Source: Planctomycetota bacterium
GTDB taxonomy: Bacteria; Planctomycetota; Planctomycetia; Pirellulales; Pirellulaceae
Assembly: GCA_029259935.1 (NCBI GenBank)
Contig: JAJDEH010000204.1
Coordinates: 1-18,711 of the forward strand
Reading direction: 5' to 3'
Length of the DNA: 18,711 nt
In this document: positions 5,842-13,344 of the stretch, piece after piece
Numbering within the stretch: the stretch's first letter is position 1
How the letters are laid out: the number at the start of each line of letters is the position of its first letter
Made by a program: the position numbers and the translations under genes
Notes under the pieces: model-generated
What the model was told of the DNA's origin: nothing
Databases searched by the model: none
Seen by the model: only the letters and a program-made list of their open reading frames with translations

Positions 5842-8442
5842 CTACAGGAAGTCGAGTAGTGAGAGTTGGAAGGTGGTGCCAATCAGTTGCAAGGATGCTT
5901 GCAGCGTGGCCTGCTGCGCGGTGAGGTTGGTGGCGGCCTCGACGAAGTCGACATCGATCTCTAGCGACAGCGTCTCTTGCAGTTGAACCTGTTCGGCATC
6001 GATGCGCCCGCTGAGCCGATCCAGTGTCTGGCCCCGCACACCGATTTCGGCGCGGGCGAAATTCACGCGGTCGATATCCATGTCGAGCAACGCCGTGGCG
6101 CGTTCGATTTCGGGAATGTTGAAGTTTTGGATGGCATCGGCCAGCCGACGCAATGAATTGAAGACGCCGTGCGTTTCCAACGGGTTGACATCCCTGCCGG
6201 TTAGCACCTCGGGATCAAGACCCGGATTTGGCGTGGACGCCTGGTCTTGATCAGTGGGGATCAGCCCAAGATCCCGCGCCGCGTTGCTTGAAAATTCCTT
6301 GATGACCGTCAACACGCCGACACCCGGCGTCGGATCTACAAGTTCGATCCCATTGCCAACTTGAGCCAAACGGGCGGTGACCTGCGTCGCCGGATTTTGG
6401 TTGTCCACGTGATTGTTGATCAAGTCGACCACGTCGCCTACCGTCGCCGCGGTCGAGATATCGACTTGCAGATCGAATCCATCGTTTCTGCGAATGGTAA
6501 AATCGGTTCCGGCAATCGATTCGACGCCACGTCCGAAGTTTAGGGTGGAGAGCTTCGTGTTTTGCGTAAAGCTGCGGATACCCAGTTCGGCCGCGGTCGT
6601 TCCCCCGTTTTCTCCAATGTGAAAATTAGCGCCGCTGACGCGAGATCGAACATTGATGCCGTTCCCCGTATCATTGATTTCCGCCAACAGATCGGCGTCT
6701 GAGTTCGTTAATACATTGAGCAGATCGCTCACCGTTTCCGCGCCCGCGAAATTCACCGTATGAGTCGTTTCGCCGTTGATGATCTGAATTCCCGAGGTCT
6801 GGTCAAGATCAACTCCGGTTCCGCCGACGGTTGTGACGCTGGCGGCTACGTCCGCTGGGTCGGGCGCAACTGTTCCTTCAACGTTGGGCCGCGCGATGGC
6901 GGAGAATTCGGCCAGGCCGTCCACGGCCGCCGCAATCTTGTCCAGTGAAGTGGGCGTTGCGTCATCAATCGAAATGATCAGGGTGTCCGCAATGTTATCG
7001 TAGACGGCAACGGGAGTTTCCCCCAAACCGGCTTGCGTGGCGATCGAGATATTGACGTTGTTCAAATCCGTCCCCGGATTGACCGAAGCCACCTGCAGTA
7101 CATTAGCCTCGGTCACGGCGGTCACACCGAGATCACGGGCCAGACTTCCGTCAATCGAGCCGACTCCACTGGCATTGGCGGTAAACGTCCCTTCGGCGGT
7201 GATCGCCGCGGCCACGTTCGTCGACGATGTGGCGACGGCGTCGTCAATTTGGAGGGTTAGCGTCTTGTTTCCTGGATTGTAGATTGCCGTTTCATTGCCA
7301 AAGCCGAGACCATTCACCGCTTGAAATCTGATCTTAACCTCTGCCAGCGACACTCCGGGAGCGGCCGCCTTGACGTCGATTTGCGTGCCGAAGTTGTCGA
7401 ATCCGTTCAACGTGGCCTCGGCGGCGAAAACAAGCGAGCCGCGTGCCTTGGTGCCCAATATGTCGTTCAGATTGGTCGTAAGGTTCAAGCGAGGCCGTAG
7501 GTCGCTGCCGATCAGAGGCGCGGTACCCGCGCCGGATAATTCGAGGATTCCCAGTTCGGCCGCCGTCGTCCCGCCTTCGACTTCGCTGATGGTCAGACTG
7601 CCGCCACCAGCACCATCCAGGTCCACGATAAGCCCCGTGTCGCCGACATCCACCAGGAGCGTGCGTCCCGGCGGCGGATTGGCCTCGATCAGCCGTTTGA
7701 TGTCTCCGAGGGTTTCGGCGTTCGTCAAATCGACCGCGACTTGCGAAGCTCCATCCGAAATGAAGATGCTGCCTTGCTTCACACCTTTTCCGTCGTGCAA
7801 ATCGACAAGGCGAGTTTGCTCGGTGAGAATCGGATTCAGATCGCCGGTCCCTTGTACTTCGGCCGAAAACGCACCGAAGACGCCGTTTCCTGAGATGTTG
7901 GTGTCCAACAAGATGTCCAAATCGACATAGCTCTGCAGGGAACCCTCGTTACCGTGGTAGGTAACAAACTTGCCGTCCGCCTCGAACGGTTCCTGACCAC
8001 CGTTAGCCCCGGCGAATAGGTGCCGTCCCCGAAATGCCGTATTCCCCTCGGAAACCAGTTTATCGATGGCACGATTGATTTCGATGACCGCCGCTTCTCG
8101 TTGACTGGACGTGGTAGTCGAATCCGACATGGATACCGCGAGGCCGCGAACATCGATTAAGGATTGTGAAACGCTTGACAAGATCGTGTCGGCGGCGGCC
8201 AAGAACGTATTCGTCGTTTGAATGTTGACCTGCGACTGCTCTTTTTGTTCCAACACGCGTTGCAGTCGGATCCCTTGGGTCGCGGCCGCCGGGTCGTCGC
8301 TCGGCACGCCGAGACGTCGTCCGCTTCCGAGTTGGCTCTGAAGCTTCAATACGTCGATATTCGTCGTGCTCAGTTGGCTCAGCAGACGTCTTTGCACCAG
8401 TAATCCACTGATGCGCGTGGTGGGAATTGGAAAGACTGCCAT
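5842..8442 (-). CDS. flgL: Hook-filament junction protein 2 FlgL, giant form (866 aa)
   Basis: FlgL (HAP3) joins FlgK to the first flagellin ring outside the cell. Residues 1-155 form the flagellin-like N-terminal helices (MAVFPIPTTRISGLLVQRRL, LGVPSDDPAAATQGIRLQRV, FRGRHLFAGANGGQEPF). Residues ~755-866 are the matching C-terminal helices (VNFARAEIGVRG, LQETLSLEIDVDFVEAATNL). FlgL is usually about 300 residues; the excess is an insertion at ~160-750. In it, hook-IN type modules lie at about 212-308, 550-622 and 631-727, two sharing the motif GGTTAAELGI. Two copies of the flagellin-type LT repeat lie near 353-432 and 449-526. The ATG at 8440-8442 gives the canonical FlgL start, though the upstream ribosome site is poor. 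It follows flgK by 92 bp, the standard flgK-flgL order. It could be mistaken for a flagellin, but the N-terminus and flgK neighbour favour FlgL. Confidence 0.95.
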   Translation of the reverse strand: MAVFPIPTTRISGLLVQRRLLSQLSTTNIDVLKLQSQLGSGRRLGVPSDDPAAATQGIRLQRVLEQKEQSQVNIQTTNTFLAAADTILSSVSQSLIDVRGLAVSMSDSTTTSSQREAAVIEINRAIDKLVSEGNTAFRGRHLFAGANGGQEPFEADGKFVTYHGNEGSLQSYVDLDILLDTNISGNGVFGAFSAEVQGTGDLNPILTEQTRLVDLHDGKGVKQGSIFISDGASQVAVDLTNAETLGDIKRLIEANPPPGRTLLVDVGDTGLIVDLDGAGGGSLTISEVEGGTTAAELGILELSGAGTAPLIGSDLRPRLNLTTNLNDILGTKARGSLVFAAEATLNGFDNFGTQIDVKAAAPGVSLAEVKIRFQAVNGLGFGNETAIYNPGNKTLTLQIDDAVATSSTNVAAAITAEGTFTANASGVGSIDGSLARDLGVTAVTEANVLQVASVNPGTDLNNVNISIATQAGLGETPVAVYDNIADTLIISIDDATPTSLDKIAAAVDGLAEFSAIARPNVEGTVAPDPADVAASVTTVGGTGVDLDQTSGIQIINGETTHTVNFAGAETVSDLLNVLTNSDADLLAEINDTGNGINVRSRVSGANFHIGENGGTTAAELGIRSFTQNTKLSTLNFGRGVESIAGTDFTIRRNDGFDLQVDISTAATVGDVVDLINNHVDNQNPATQVTARLAQVGNGIELVDPTPGVGVLTVIKEFSSNAARDLGLIPTDQDQASTPNPGLDPEVLTGRDVNPLETHGVFNSLRRLADAIQNFNIPEIERATALLDMDIDRVNFARAEIGVRGQTLDRLSGRIDAEQVQLQETLSLEIDVDFVEAATNLTAQQATLQASLQLIGTTFQLSLLDFL
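6262..7809 (-). repeat. Two interleaved families of internal repeats in FlgL
   Basis: Family A (hook-IN like) lies at 7809-7519, 6795-6577 and 6552-6262. The pattern is a VDL/VNF/VDI strand, an A-T/E-(L/V)-D/S--- motif, GxGI or GLIV, and a closing GTTAAELGI or AARDLGL. Family B lies within 7386-6865, with cores TLTLQIDDAVATSSTNVAAA and TLIISIDDATPTSLDKIAAA 93 residues apart, and resembles the flagellin repeats. Two family A ends are alike in DNA: 14 identical bases (CCCAGTTCGGCCGC on the plus strand) at 6581-6594 and 7550-7563 within a 34-base stretch with six mismatches. Confidence 0.7.
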
Positions 8443-8534
8443 GGTGGTCGTCCAGCAAGCGGTTTAGCGGGTCGTTCTAGGTCGATTTGCCAGCCCAATG
8501 ATCACGGGAATCACGTCGCGGGCAATGGCGGAAG

Positions 8535-10238
8535 TTACAACAGTGCCAGTAAGTCATCGAGCAACCCGCTGATCGTGTTGATGAATTGTGCCGAGGCCTG
8601 ATAGCCTCGTTGCAGGGTGATCATGCGGACGGCTTCCTCGTCGATGTTGACTCCCGTGATCGACAGGTGCTGGCTTTCCAGGGTGCCATGAAACGAACGA
8701 AGGCCTGCCGTGACGGACCGCGTAACCGCCGCGCCCTGCGTGATGGTTTCGACCAACACGTCGTAGCGGTCGCCCAGCGAATCTCCTCCTTGAGAATCCA
8801 GCGGCGCATCCAATAACCCCGCGAGTTGCGACGCGATTTCGCTATCCTGGCCGATGCCTTCCTGGCTTGTGGCCAGCTTTTTGGGATCATCGGTGAGGAT
8901 TTGACTGACACCGATATCGGCGGCGGACGACCCGCTAAAAAAAGTGTTCAGTCCTAGTGTCGTGAGCACGCCACTGGTGTCGTTGGAAAACGCAAACTGA
9001 ATGGTAGGCGAATCGCTGGCGATCGTCAGGCGTCCCGTGGGATCAATCGTCGCACTAATGCCGTCCACTGCATCCAGCGCGGCCGTTAGATCGTTGAAGG
9101 TCGTGTCTCCATCCAAGCCATTCAACTGTACGGAGATGTCGGTGACCTCAACGGCGTCGGATTGTTCACTGTAGATCTGAACTCGAAAGGAACCGTTGTC
9201 GGGTGTAAACGGAAGTTGCCCTTGGTCCAGTACAAGAGAAGAATCCGTGATCTCAAATTCGCCAGTTAACTCGCTAAAACCGACCAGCCCCTGCCCACTG
9301 GCGTGGATTTCATTGAACTCCTCGATAAACACACGCGCGAATTCGTCTAACTCCGTCAAGTATCCCTGAATAATCTCGTCGCGAGCCGTGGTGAGGCCGC
9401 CGAGCGATCCGTTAGAACCTCTGACGCGCGAGCCGGTCGCCTTGACTTGCAATTGCGTTGTCGCCAGTCCACCCTCCACCGGTTCCACGATCGTCTCGAC
9501 TTCACGCGAGATGCCTTCAAATACCAGAAAGTCGCCGCCTACATAAACGCCGACCGACCCAAACTCCTGCTCGCTGGAGGTGATGTCGATCAGTTGGGCG
9601 AGTTCATTCAGGGCGATCTGCCTTTCGTCGCGAAGTCCAACGGCGTCACTTTTGATCGTGCCTCCGCCTTCCATATTCACGATTCTGAGGTTCAAGTCCG
9701 CGATCTGCCTGACCAGCCGATTGACTTCACCGGAGATGCTTCCGATCTGTTGATTGACATCTTGATACAGCCGCCGAACTTTTCCGGACAGACGGCGGAC
9801 GTCGCCCGCCAGCGCCTCGCCTTCCAGTACCGCGATATTGCGCAGGGCCGCATCTTCCGGCTGATTGAGTACATTGTTGAGCGCCCCGAAGAAGGAGGTC
9901 AGCGCCGTACTCAGGTCGTTGTCGCCCAGTTCGCCAAGAATGGTTTCTAATTCCGTGTAGACCTGTTCTTGAATCTCGCCACTCTTAAGATCCCCATTGG
10001 CGTCGCGCAATCGCTCGGCAAGAAACCGGTCGATTTTTTGGACCACCCCGTCGACCTGGACGCCCAACCCCAGAATGAGACCGCCCAAGCGATGAGGCGG
10101 AGCTGGCGTGTAATTGACATCTTGGCGAATGTAGCCCGGAGTGTTGGCATTGGAGATGTTGTTCCCCACGACCTGCAGTCCGATTTGGGACGCGGCCAGG
10201 CCAGAGACTCCAAGTTGTATCGAGCTAAGTAATGACAT
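8535..10238 (-). CDS. flgK: Hook-associated protein 1 FlgK
   Basis: FlgK (HAP1) sits between the hook tip and FlgL. The 567-residue product is close to the family norm of about 550. It begins MSLLSSIQLGVSGLAASQIG followed by LQVVGNNISNANTPGYIRQD, the rod/hook-family N-terminal motif with the NNISNANTPGY signature. It ends with VNIDEEAVRMITLQRGYQAS and AQFINTISGLLDDLLALL, the matching C-terminal helix. A coiled central part near 85-215 includes IADLNLRI and GLRDERQIALNELAQLIDI, also typical. Residues ~330-445 form a beta-rich insertion resembling the hook-IN modules of FlgL and FliD. The ATG at 10236-10238 has a modest GAG upstream. FlgN, its export chaperone, is encoded 40 bp upstream and FlgL 92 bp downstream, consistent with one operon. 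Confidence 0.96.
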   Translation of the reverse strand: MSLLSSIQLGVSGLAASQIGLQVVGNNISNANTPGYIRQDVNYTPAPPHRLGGLILGLGVQVDGVVQKIDRFLAERLRDANGDLKSGEIQEQVYTELETILGELGDNDLSTALTSFFGALNNVLNQPEDAALRNIAVLEGEALAGDVRRLSGKVRRLYQDVNQQIGSISGEVNRLVRQIADLNLRIVNMEGGGTIKSDAVGLRDERQIALNELAQLIDITSSEQEFGSVGVYVGGDFLVFEGISREVETIVEPVEGGLATTQLQVKATGSRVRGSNGSLGGLTTARDEIIQGYLTELDEFARVFIEEFNEIHASGQGLVGFSELTGEFEITDSSLVLDQGQLPFTPDNGSFRVQIYSEQSDAVEVTDISVQLNGLDGDTTFNDLTAALDAVDGISATIDPTGRLTIASDSPTIQFAFSNDTSGVLTTLGLNTFFSGSSAADIGVSQILTDDPKKLATSQEGIGQDSEIASQLAGLLDAPLDSQGGDSLGDRYDVLVETITQGAAVTRSVTAGLRSFHGTLESQHLSITGVNIDEEAVRMITLQRGYQASAQFINTISGLLDDLLALL

Positions 10239-10278
10239 TGCGGCACTCTGTGCATTCGCCCCAAGACGCCGCGGTCGT

Positions 10279-10779
10279 CTAGACTTCCTGGTCTACCAAC
10301 GAACCGCGTGCGCCGGTCTGTTCGGTATTCCCATATGTCGGCTGAATCTGTCCGCCGGTAGCGATAATCTCAAGCATCTGGGAAACGTGTAGCAAAGATT
10401 TCTGTGCGAGCACCCAATTCGCGAGGCTCTGATGTTGCAGCAAGCGCATTCTTGATGCGACTTCACTCGCCGACCGGTCTAATCCTTGCTGCTGTTCCGC
10501 CGGTAGTACGGTCGCCAATTCGCGAATGCTATCAGCCGGCATGCCCCGCTCGCCCGCCAACGCCAACAGCGCCGCGCGACGTTCGTGACATTGTTGCAAT
10601 CGAGTACAGAGATCCTGTTCCCTGGGCTGCAGGCCGGCCATGGCTTGGACGTCACCCGCGGCCATCACGTCGCGTTTCTCGGTAAGCACCGTCAGCAATT
10701 CGTTTTGAATTGACGACAGGTCCGTCAACAGCCCCGCAATTTCTCGTTCCAGATTTTCCATGTTCTGATCTATGTCCAT
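10279..10779 (-). CDS. flgN: FlgN-family export chaperone for FlgK/FlgL
   Basis: FlgN-type proteins bind the C-terminal helices of FlgK and FlgL in the cytoplasm and deliver them to the flagellar exporter. The 166-residue product is almost entirely helical and rich in Leu, Gln, Arg and Glu. Its N-terminal half (LEREIAGLLTDLSSIQNELL, TVLTEKRDVMAAGD) looks like FlgN, including an E-R-----L pattern. The tail near 140-166 is Gly/Gln-rich and probably disordered. Sequence conservation in this family is low, so the call rests largely on size, helical character and position 40 bp before flgK. The start is uncertain: ATG at 10777-10779 is used, ATG at 10759-10761 is possible, and neither has a clear ribosome site. 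A 144-bp gap separates it from the rod-binding gene. Confidence 0.8.
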   Translation of the reverse strand: MDIDQNMENLEREIAGLLTDLSSIQNELLTVLTEKRDVMAAGDVQAMAGLQPREQDLCTRLQQCHERRAALLALAGERGMPADSIRELATVLPAEQQQGLDRSASEVASRMRLLQHQSLANWVLAQKSLLHVSQMLEIIATGGQIQPTYGNTEQTGARGSLVDQEV

Positions 10780-10923
10780 ATGGAATTCATTCCCAAAAGC
10801 AGCGTTGCCATTCCAAGTTTCGAAATCAACGCGTCAAAGCCGAATCAGGCAAGGAGCCTAATTCTCCGATGTGCAAAAGCGTGTGTGTCTGCTCGCGCCC
10901 AGCGCCAGCCGACGTGTTGTGCC

Positions 10924-11376
10924 CTATCTCCTGGGAAGCGGCATCAGGCCTTCATAAGGAGATTTGGGAGTCAGTGGATCGAGCGTTTGGCCGGGCGATG
11001 GATCGGACAATTGGCCCGACAATTTGTCACTCTGTTGGCGTTGAAGCTGAAAAAGTTCGAACATCGGGCCAGCCAGTTTTTCCGAACTGGCCTGGCTCAT
11101 TTTCTCGACGATCAGTTGGTCCATTTCGCTTTGAAAAACTTCCTCCGCGCGTCCGCCGTGAAAATAGGCCGGCTTCTCCAAACCTTTGCGCATTTCGCTA
11201 ACAAGCTGCCGAAAGAACGTTTCCCCGATCGCTCGGTTGAACCACTTCTTCAGCTCTTCCGGCGAGCCATCCGGGGCGGCCAGACCTACTTTGGTGTTCG
11301 GAGCGCCGGCTTCGATATGGTGATTGCGATCGTTCGTCGGAAGCGGCATGGGTGCCGCGGCCACGGGAAGTTTCAT
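10924..11376 (-). CDS. flgJ: FlgJ-type rod-binding protein without a peptidoglycan hydrolase domain
   Basis: The N-terminal domain of FlgJ acts as rod cap or scaffold in the periplasm. The 150-residue product shows the rod-binding domain at about residues 40-105: FFRQLVSEMRKGLEKPAYFH, then GGRAEEVFQSEMDQLIVEKM. This corresponds to the family pattern F---QMRK-----(F)GG--E--F--MLD. Proteobacterial FlgJ of ~310 residues adds a C-terminal muramidase domain, which is absent here. The last 45 residues are Gln/Pro-rich and likely flexible. There is no signal peptide, as expected for a protein exported by the flagellar system. ATG at 11374-11376 has GGAG about six bases upstream, and the gene starts 12 bp after flgI, in the usual flgI-flgJ order. 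The family call is good; the exact role is inferred. Confidence 0.86.
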   Translation of the reverse strand: MKLPVAAAPMPLPTNDRNHHIEAGAPNTKVGLAAPDGSPEELKKWFNRAIGETFFRQLVSEMRKGLEKPAYFHGGRAEEVFQSEMDQLIVEKMSQASSEKLAGPMFELFQLQRQQSDKLSGQLSDPSPGQTLDPLTPKSPYEGLMPLPRR

Positions 11377-11388
11377 GAGACGCTCCGG

Positions 11389-12519
11389 TTATTCGATGAT
11401 CAGCTCGCCATACAGCGCGCCGTTTCGCTTGAGGGCCTTGATAATGGCGATGATGTCTTGCTTCGGCGCTTCCAGCGCGTTCAACGCTTCGACAAGCGAT
11501 TTCAGCTTGACTTGTTTTCCAGTCTTGGCCGACAAAGTGTCCCCCGTGGTATTCAATGGAAAGAAGGGACCCGCCTCGACGTTAAAACCGCCATGAGAGA
11601 CCGCCACCGCGTCGATCACAACATTTTCGCCAATCACGACGGTACCGGACCTTTCGTAGATGACGACCCGCGCGCCCTTCGTCAAACCCGTTATGGGAAG
11701 CTGAAGCATTTGCGACACGAAAGGAACAGGGTTGTCTAGATACTTATCAAGGACTTGCACTTCGATGTTGACTTGGTCAATCGCGTGAGCGATTTTATCT
11801 TGGCCTCCGTTGCCGTCGGCATAGCGGAAGTCGGGCCAGTTGTTGATAAGTTCGGCGATGTCTTGAGCGGTACGAAAGTCGGCATGATCCTTGTCCAGCA
11901 CCAGTGTGATCGCGCCGTCCTTGGCGAAGGTGTTGTTGAAGGATACTTCCAGTTGGCAGCCGCCTTGGATGCGACCGTTAAGCGGCATGCTCTTGTTTTC
12001 AATGTGGACAGCGCCTTGGGCGTAGGCGTAGATCCTCTGCTTGGTCGGGTCGTCCGTTGGCCTTCCGCCCAGCATCGGTGACATCAGCAGTTGTCCGCCC
12101 TCCAAGCTTTTGGCGTTGCCCCAGGCATGAACCTTACATTCCAGCTTGTCGCCTTGGCGTGCTCCGGCGGCTGGAACCGTGGCCGAAATGAAAACCATCG
12201 CCACGTTCTTTATGTCTTCCAATTCGGACACCAGATCCTGGCCATCGAGTCCACGGGGAATGGAGATTCCCGTATTGCTTAACATCCGCGCCAGCGCGCG
12301 GGTCGTGGCTTGCAGTTTCGGATCGCCCGTGCCGTTGAGCCCGACGACCAGACCCACGCCGCGCAGCGAATTCTGCTCTTGCCCTTTGACACGACAAATG
12401 TCACGCACGCGCCGCTGCTGCGCGCTGGCCGGAGAAGCCACGAACGTCACGGCGACGATCATCAGCGCGGTCAGCGTACGGCGTCCGCCGCGACCTTGTC
12501 GAAGAGTTGCTACAATCAT
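11389..12519 (-). CDS. flgI: Flagellar P-ring protein FlgI
   Basis: FlgI forms the P-ring, a bushing around the rod in the peptidoglycan layer. With the start chosen at ATG 12517-12519 the product has 376 residues, normal for the family (~365). It opens with a Sec signal peptide: basic residues RQGRGGRR, a hydrophobic run TALMIVAVTFVA, and a cleavage site after ASA (about residue 33). The mature part begins with the FlgI hallmark VRDICRVKGQEQNSLRGVGL followed by VVGLNGTGDPK. It ends LKSLVEALNALEAPKQDIIA and IIKALKRNGALYGELIIE, the usual C-terminus. In-frame ATGs at 12561 and 12594 would add residues before the signal peptide, and the latter would overlap flgH, so both were rejected. It lies 52 bp after flgH and 12 bp before flgJ. 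It needs FlgA as a helper. Confidence 0.97.
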   Translation of the reverse strand: MIVATLRQGRGGRRTLTALMIVAVTFVASPASAQQRRVRDICRVKGQEQNSLRGVGLVVGLNGTGDPKLQATTRALARMLSNTGISIPRGLDGQDLVSELEDIKNVAMVFISATVPAAGARQGDKLECKVHAWGNAKSLEGGQLLMSPMLGGRPTDDPTKQRIYAYAQGAVHIENKSMPLNGRIQGGCQLEVSFNNTFAKDGAITLVLDKDHADFRTAQDIAELINNWPDFRYADGNGGQDKIAHAIDQVNIEVQVLDKYLDNPVPFVSQMLQLPITGLTKGARVVIYERSGTVVIGENVVIDAVAVSHGGFNVEAGPFFPLNTTGDTLSAKTGKQVKLKSLVEALNALEAPKQDIIAIIKALKRNGALYGELIIE

Positions 12520-12571
12520 GGTCGTTTTCTCACAGGTTCGCGGTTGTTGGACGTTGTCCATGCGGAAAATC

Positions 12572-13279
12572 TCAGAACGGCCGGAGGGCGTCATAGGCTC
12601 GCATTAGCCAGCCGCGTTTGATGCCATCGCGGACGTGGCCCAGTTCAGACTTGTGAATTCGTAAGTCGACGATATTTCGGCTGAGTACGGTATTGTCCAC
12701 GCCAATGTCTTCCTGACGGCAGATGCCGCTCAATTTGGCGTTCCACATCTCGTTATTGACGCGCACTTCTTTCCTGGCTTCGAGGACGATGTTTCCATTC
12801 GGGCGAACGTCAACGACCTGCGCCGCGATGTTGAACGTCAGCCGCTCGGTGGTTTCAATTCCATTTTCCGCTCGGAACAACTCGTCCACTTGCCCCTGGA
12901 CGCGTTGATCTCCGTTTGCCTGCGGGTCGGGGATGAGCTGCCGCAGACCATTCAACGTGAGCCAATCGAGCAACACCGCATTGACACTCGCGTTTTTACG
13001 CCGTTCCACCTCTCCTTCGGATTGCATGCGAGCCAACTCGTCAATTCGAATGGAAATGATGTCGTGCACCTTGATTAGCCTTAACGGCACCGGAATCGAC
13101 TTGAGCGGACTTGCCGTGGCGATGGTTGCCTGCAAGCTAGGGCTTTCCCTGCCCGGAGGCAGTTCCTCCAAACTGAAGAGGCTGTTGTTGGGGCCTCCTG
13201 GATCCTGAGCCCACGCCGCGATCGACACTAGCGGAAGAACCAGCAACACCAACAACCTCAAGCGACTATATAACTGCAT
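12572..13279 (-). CDS. flgH: Flagellar L-ring protein FlgH, apparently not a lipoprotein
   Basis: FlgH forms the L-ring in the outer membrane. The 235-residue product shows the family core near the N-terminal third (LRLIKVHDIISIRIDELARM) and the diagnostic C-terminal block: VVDVRPNGNIVLEARKEVRV, NNEMWNAKLSGICRQEDIGV, DNTVLSRNIVDLRIHKSELG, ending GWLMRAYDALRPF. ATG at 13277-13279 is chosen because it begins a clear signal peptide, MQLYSRLRLLVLLVLPLVSI then AAWAQ, and has GAGAG about nine bases upstream. A TTG at 13346-13348 would add 23 residues before it. Classical FlgH has a lipobox cysteine at the cleavage site; here the predicted site is AWA|Q with no cysteine near it. The gene sits between flgA and flgI in the common flgA-flgH-flgI order. 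Confidence 0.95.
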   Translation of the reverse strand: MQLYSRLRLLVLLVLPLVSIAAWAQDPGGPNNSLFSLEELPPGRESPSLQATIATASPLKSIPVPLRLIKVHDIISIRIDELARMQSEGEVERRKNASVNAVLLDWLTLNGLRQLIPDPQANGDQRVQGQVDELFRAENGIETTERLTFNIAAQVVDVRPNGNIVLEARKEVRVNNEMWNAKLSGICRQEDIGVDNTVLSRNIVDLRIHKSELGHVRDGIKRGWLMRAYDALRPF

Positions 13280-13344
13280 CTGATTTCTCTCATTATCTGA
13301 AGTACGACAGGATGACTTGCATCGCGGCAACGTTTCGCTGGGTT

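Noticed and set aside
10780..11739. 319-codon open frame on the plus strand
   Set aside because: It lies antisense to flgJ and flgI, which are clearly real, and its translation (rich in R, H, Q, F) resembles no family; it is a shadow of codon bias.
12520..12594. Longer N-terminus for FlgI from 12594 or 12561
   Set aside because: It would place extra residues before a complete signal peptide, and the 12594 start overlaps flgH.
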